Assembly (NCBI GenBank): GCA_022794295.1
Contig: JAAWEO010000092.1
Location: 1 to 7,707 of the forward strand
Length of the DNA: 7,707 bases
Source: Angelakisella sp.
GTDB lineage: Bacteria; Bacillota; Clostridia; Oscillospirales; Ruminococcaceae
Direction of reading: 5' to 3'
Notes under the pieces: generated by a model
What the model was told of the DNA's origin: nothing
Seen by the model: only the letters and a program-made list of their open reading frames with translations
Databases searched by the model: none
Shown here: positions 5,376 to 7,707 of the stretch, piece after piece
How positions within the stretch are numbered: the stretch's first letter is position 1
How the letters are laid out: the number at the start of each line of letters is the position of its first letter
Program-made: the position numbers and the translations under genes

Positions 5376-6980
5376 TTATTCCGCTGTGCTGAAATCCGCC
5401 AGGCGCAGCTTGGGGTTTTTGTCGGTGGCCCAGGTGATGTTCCAGGCGCTGGTGAAAAGCAGCAGCTTCCGGTCCCTGAAATCCTGGACGATTTTGGTAT
5501 CGGAGGAAAGGACCAGCTTTTTGGCGTCGAAGTCCTCCTCGTCGTTTTCGATCCAACGGAGGTATTGGTAGGGAAGGTCCTCCCGGCGGATCTCTACGTT
5601 GTATTCGTTTTGCAGGCGGTACTCCAGCACCTCGAACTGGAGCACCCCCACCACCCCCACGATGATCTCCTCCATGCCGGAATCCGGCTCGTGGAACATC
5701 TGGATGGCGCCCTCCTGGGCGATTTGGGTGATGCCCTTGACAAACTGCTTGCGCTTGAGGGTGTCCACCTGGCGCACCCGGGCGAAATGCTCCGGGGCAA
5801 AGGTGGGAATGCCCCCGAACCGGAAGCGGCTGCTCCCCCCGCAGAGGGTGTCCCCAATGGAGAAGATCCCCGGGTCAAAGAGGCCGATAATGTCCCCGGC
5901 ATAGGCTTCCTCCACGATCTCCCGCTCCTGGGCCATCAGCTGCTGGGGCTGGGCCAGCTTCACCTTTTTGCCCCCCTGGATGTGTTGGACCTCCATCCCC
6001 TTTTCGAACCGGCCGGAGCAGACCCGGATAAAGGCGATGCGGTCCCGGTGGGCCTTGTTCATGTTGGCCTGGATCTTAAAGACAAAGGCAGAAAAATCCG
6101 GGGAGAAGGGGTCGATCTCCCCCTGGTTGGACATTCGGGCCAGGGGAGGCGGGGTCATCCGCAGAAACTCCTCCAGGAAGGGCTCCACCCCGAAGTTGGT
6201 AAGGGCCGAGCCAAAGAACACCGGGGAAAGCTGGCCGCGGCGCACCTTCTCCAAATCAAACTCGTAGCTGGCCCCGTCCAGCAGCTCGATGTCGTCGGCC
6301 AGGGTCTGGTGGAGGGTCTCGCCCAGTATCTCGTCCAGACGGGGGTCCCCCAGGGAAAGCTCGGTGGCCTTTACCTTTTGGGCGTTGCTGGCCTGGCCGC
6401 TGTCCTCGAAGGAGATGATCTCCCGGCGGCCACGGTGAAACACCCCCTTAAATTCCTTGCCGCAGCCAATGGGCCAGTTGACCGGATAGGTGCCGATGCC
6501 CAGTTCCTTCTCGATCTCCTCCATCAGGTCAAAGGGGTTCCGGGCCGCCCGGTCCATTTTGTTGATGAAGGTAAAGATGGGGATGTTCCGCATGACACAG
6601 ACCTTAAAGAGCTTCCGGGTCTGTGCCTCCACCCCCTTGGCGGCGTCAATGACCATAACAGCGGAGTCGGCAGCCATCAGGGTGCGGTAGGTGTCCTCCG
6701 AGAAGTCCTGGTGTCCGGGGGTGTCCAGAATGTTGATGCAGAAGCCGTTGTAGTTAAACTGCATTGCGGAGGAAGTGACAGAGATCCCTCTCTGCTTTTC
6801 GATCTCCATCCAGTCGGAAACAGCGTGGCGGGCGGCCTTTTTGCCCTTTACCGACCCGGCCAGGGCGATGGCCCCGCCATAGAGGAGGAATTTTTCGGTA
6901 AGGGTGGTCTTGCCCGCATCGGGGTGGGAGATAATGGCGAAGGTCCTTCTCCGCTGGATCTCTTGTTTCAAATCAGCCAA
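5376..6980 (-). CDS. prfC: Peptide chain release factor 3
   Basis: RF3 is a translational GTPase that recycles class I release factors RF1/RF2 from the ribosome after termination. The 534 residues match the family length (E. coli RF3 is 529). The G domain carries G1 SHPDAGKTT (18-26), the switch RGISVTSS (64-71), G3 DTPGHQDF (86-93) and G4 NKMD (140-143). The N-terminal EIQRRRTFAIISHPDAGKTTLTEK pattern and the body (GGIPTFAPEHFARVR; GVVGVLQFEVLEYRLQ near the C-terminal region) are characteristic of RF3 rather than EF-G or LepA. The start is TTG at 6980, supported by GGAGGG (6995-6990) 9 nt upstream and by the family N-terminus. It lies 44 nt after an unrecognised 141-aa gene on the same strand and is probably co-transcribed with it. 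It ends at the terminator shared with the convergent GTPase gene. Confidence 0.96.
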   Translation of the reverse strand: MADLKQEIQRRRTFAIISHPDAGKTTLTEKFLLYGGAIALAGSVKGKKAARHAVSDWMEIEKQRGISVTSSAMQFNYNGFCINILDTPGHQDFSEDTYRTLMAADSAVMVIDAAKGVEAQTRKLFKVCVMRNIPIFTFINKMDRAARNPFDLMEEIEKELGIGTYPVNWPIGCGKEFKGVFHRGRREIISFEDSGQASNAQKVKATELSLGDPRLDEILGETLHQTLADDIELLDGASYEFDLEKVRRGQLSPVFFGSALTNFGVEPFLEEFLRMTPPPLARMSNQGEIDPFSPDFSAFVFKIQANMNKAHRDRIAFIRVCSGRFEKGMEVQHIQGGKKVKLAQPQQLMAQEREIVEEAYAGDIIGLFDPGIFSIGDTLCGGSSRFRFGGIPTFAPEHFARVRQVDTLKRKQFVKGITQIAQEGAIQMFHEPDSGMEEIIVGVVGVLQFEVLEYRLQNEYNVEIRREDLPYQYLRWIENDEEDFDAKKLVLSSDTKIVQDFRDRKLLLFTSAWNITWATDKNPKLRLADFSTAE

Positions 6981-6989
6981 AGGTCGTAT

Positions 6990-6995
6990 CCCTCC
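6990..6995 (-). promoter_or_regulatory. Shine-Dalgarno site setting the prfC TTG start
   Basis: On the - strand GGAGGG lies 9 nt upstream of the TTG at 6980. No in-frame ATG gives a better RF3 N-terminus, so the TTG is taken as the start. Confidence 0.7.
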
Positions 6996-7024
6996 AAGGT
7001 GATAAGTTTGGGGCAGGGGAAGGG

Positions 7025-7450
7025 TCAGAAGGGGATGGCTCCCAGCGGCGGGACACCAAAGAGGCCCCGGCCCTTGGCGGTGAGGACGATAAGCCCCATC
7101 CGCACCTGGGCGTCGTCAAAGAGGAAGCCATCCTTGCCCCGGCCCTGCTGGGCCAGTACCCACAGCTCGTTAAAGAGGTTACTGTTTTCGTACATGGCAA
7201 ACAGGTCCCCATCGGCGATGCGCATGTCGTACCGGACGGTGAGAAGCCCCTTCTCCCGAAAGCGGGCGATCTGGGCGGCTCGGTCCTTGACCTCCTCCAT
7301 GGTGTCCTCCGGGTCCAAAAGGACCACATCGTTCAGGGCCACCGACAGGAGCTCCTCGTCCAGGGAGCTGATCAGTTCAAATCGGGCAATGGGCATGAGT
7401 ACCCGCTGCCGCAGGTACCGGGGGACCTCCCGGATCTCTTTGATTTTCAT
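7025..7450 (-). CDS. Uncharacterised 141-aa protein upstream of prfC
   Basis: I do not recognise this protein. It is 141 aa, charged, lacks cysteine, and has no signal peptide or membrane segment. The N-terminus is basic (MKIKEIREVPRYLRQRV). The middle reads like helices (DPEDTMEEVKDRAAQIARF), then EKGLLTVRYDMRI, which could be the strand and turn of a winged helix. Then comes FAMYENSNLFNELWVLAQQG, and near the end MGLIVLTAKGRGLFGVP. A winged-helix fold is a weak guess from this pattern. Two in-frame ATGs exist, at 7456 and 7450. The only Shine-Dalgarno-like GAGG (7462-7459) is 2 nt from the first and 8 nt from the second, so 7450 is chosen. The gene has a candidate promoter at 7486-7514 and is followed 44 nt later by prfC on the same strand, implying co-expression. 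Confidence 0.75.
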   Translation of the reverse strand: MKIKEIREVPRYLRQRVLMPIARFELISSLDEELLSVALNDVVLLDPEDTMEEVKDRAAQIARFREKGLLTVRYDMRIADGDLFAMYENSNLFNELWVLAQQGRGKDGFLFDDAQVRMGLIVLTAKGRGLFGVPPLGAIPF

Positions 7451-7458
7451 TGTCATAG

Positions 7459-7462
7459 CCTC
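7459..7462 (-). promoter_or_regulatory. Shine-Dalgarno site favouring the second ATG (7450)
   Basis: GAGG on the - strand is 2 nt from the ATG at 7456 but 8 nt from the ATG at 7450. The downstream start therefore has the usual spacing. Confidence 0.55.
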
Positions 7463-7485
7463 GTTTCTAAAAATTTCCTTTGTAT

Positions 7486-7514
7486 AGTATAACCGATTTA
7501 CCTGGAAGAAACAA
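7486..7514 (-). promoter_or_regulatory. Candidate promoter for the 141-aa gene and prfC
   Basis: On the - strand TTGTTT (7514-7509) is followed after 17 nt by TATACT (7491-7486), a 5/6 match at -10 and a 3/6 match at -35. Transcription would start near 7479, about 30 nt upstream of the chosen start codon. The -35 box lies in the middle of a palindrome (7495-7523). Confidence 0.6.
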
Positions 7515-7523
7515 GGGTAAATC
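7495..7523. repeat. Operator-like inverted repeat over the -35 region
   Basis: GATTTACC (7495-7502) and GGTAAATC (7516-7523) are perfect 8-bp inverted arms separated by 13 nt. The dyad centre (7509) falls at the edge of the candidate -35 box. The placement suggests a protein-binding site. It lies upstream of the predicted transcript start, so it is unlikely to be an RNA hairpin of this transcript. Confidence 0.55.
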
Positions 7524-7597
7524 TTTCGGAGAACAGGCTATGTCTCCAGGCAGTAGCTTATACCCCGCACAATCCCTTGTAGGGTCTAAAGTTTGGG

Positions 7598-7660
7598 GCC
7601 GCCCTTTCCAAAGGGCGGCAGGTCCAGGGCGGCGCCCTGGTCGCCCGTCGCAACGGGCGA
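7598..7660. repeat. Cluster of three back-to-back GC-rich hairpins (REP-like intergenic repeat)
   Basis: Three perfect inverted repeats follow one another. GCCGCCCTTT/AAAGGGCGGC spans 7598-7619 with a 2-nt centre. CCAGGGC/GCCCTGG spans 7624-7640 with a 3-nt loop. TCGCCCGT/ACGGGCGA spans 7641-7660 with a 4-nt loop. No coding signal fits here. From memory, similar tandem hairpins are scattered through Oscillospiraceae intergenic regions, which makes a dispersed repeat the most likely explanation; I cannot check copy number here. The rest of 7524-7707 shows no supportable gene. A weak hairpin (7670-7688) followed by T5 on the + strand may be another arm of the element or a terminator. Confidence 0.7.
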
Positions 7661-7707
7661 AACTCCCCCGCATCCTTCCGGAGGGCGCATTTTTCTTTGC
7701 TTACTTT

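Noticed and set aside
7451..7456. ATG at 7456 as the start of the 141-aa gene
   Set aside because: The only Shine-Dalgarno-like site is 2 nt away, too close. The ATG at 7450 has 8-nt spacing.
5334..7487. 717-aa open frame on the + strand opposite prfC
   Set aside because: It runs antisense to RF3, begins inside the terminator hairpin and shows no family motif. It is a shadow of high-GC codon usage.
7467..7673. 68-aa open frame on the - strand at the right end
   Set aside because: It runs through the hairpin cluster, the palindrome and the promoter region, has no recognisable motif, and is Arg/Pro/Gly-rich from the repeat composition.

Overview
The window is GC-rich bacterial DNA, apart from one GC-poorer insert. 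Strong GGAGG-type ribosome binding sites, very tight gene packing, frequent GTG/TTG starts and clostridial-looking protein sequences suggest a high-GC member of the Clostridia, probably an Oscillospiraceae/Flavonifractor-like gut bacterium. That placement is an inference from style and remembered homologs, not from a marker gene.

Positions 1-2913 (+ strand) are the 3' end of an aromatic amino acid operon. It holds the tail of aroC (chorismate synthase), pheA (chorismate mutase/prephenate dehydratase/ACT), an aroE-aroK fusion (shikimate dehydrogenase plus shikimate kinase in one chain) and aroQ (type II dehydroquinase). The genes overlap or lie 3 nt apart, each with its own Shine-Dalgarno site, and the operon ends in a hairpin terminator. 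AroQ, AroE and AroK carry out successive steps from 3-dehydroquinate to shikimate-3-phosphate. AroC makes chorismate, and PheA takes it to phenylpyruvate.

Positions 2917-3996 (- strand) encode a 359-aa protein that converges on the aro operon. It looks like a two-P-loop ATPase of the type I recall as PRK06851, but both P-loops are eroded, so it is probably a pseudo-ATPase. A divergent intergenic region (3997-4166) carries a near-consensus sigma-70/SigA promoter (TTGACG-17-TATAAT) for the next gene.

Positions 4167-5321 (+ strand) encode a 384-aa P-loop GTPase with a C-terminal hydrophobic DUF697-like region. The gene is visibly lower in GC than its neighbours, has its own promoter and terminator, and is bracketed by a 10-bp inverted repeat. 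It looks like an independently acquired single-gene unit.

Positions 5376-7450 (- strand) hold an unrecognised 141-aa gene followed by prfC (release factor 3, TTG start). The two are probably co-transcribed from a promoter near 7486-7514 that overlaps an operator-like palindrome. The right end (about 7524-7707) has no convincing gene but carries three back-to-back GC-rich hairpins (7598-7660), probably a dispersed intergenic repeat.

I found no tRNA, rRNA, CRISPR array or transposase. The points most worth a second look are the doubly degenerate ATPase, the GTPase cargo unit, the ESRP-to-ESCP change in the PheA ACT domain, and the palindromic structures upstream of the 141-aa gene.
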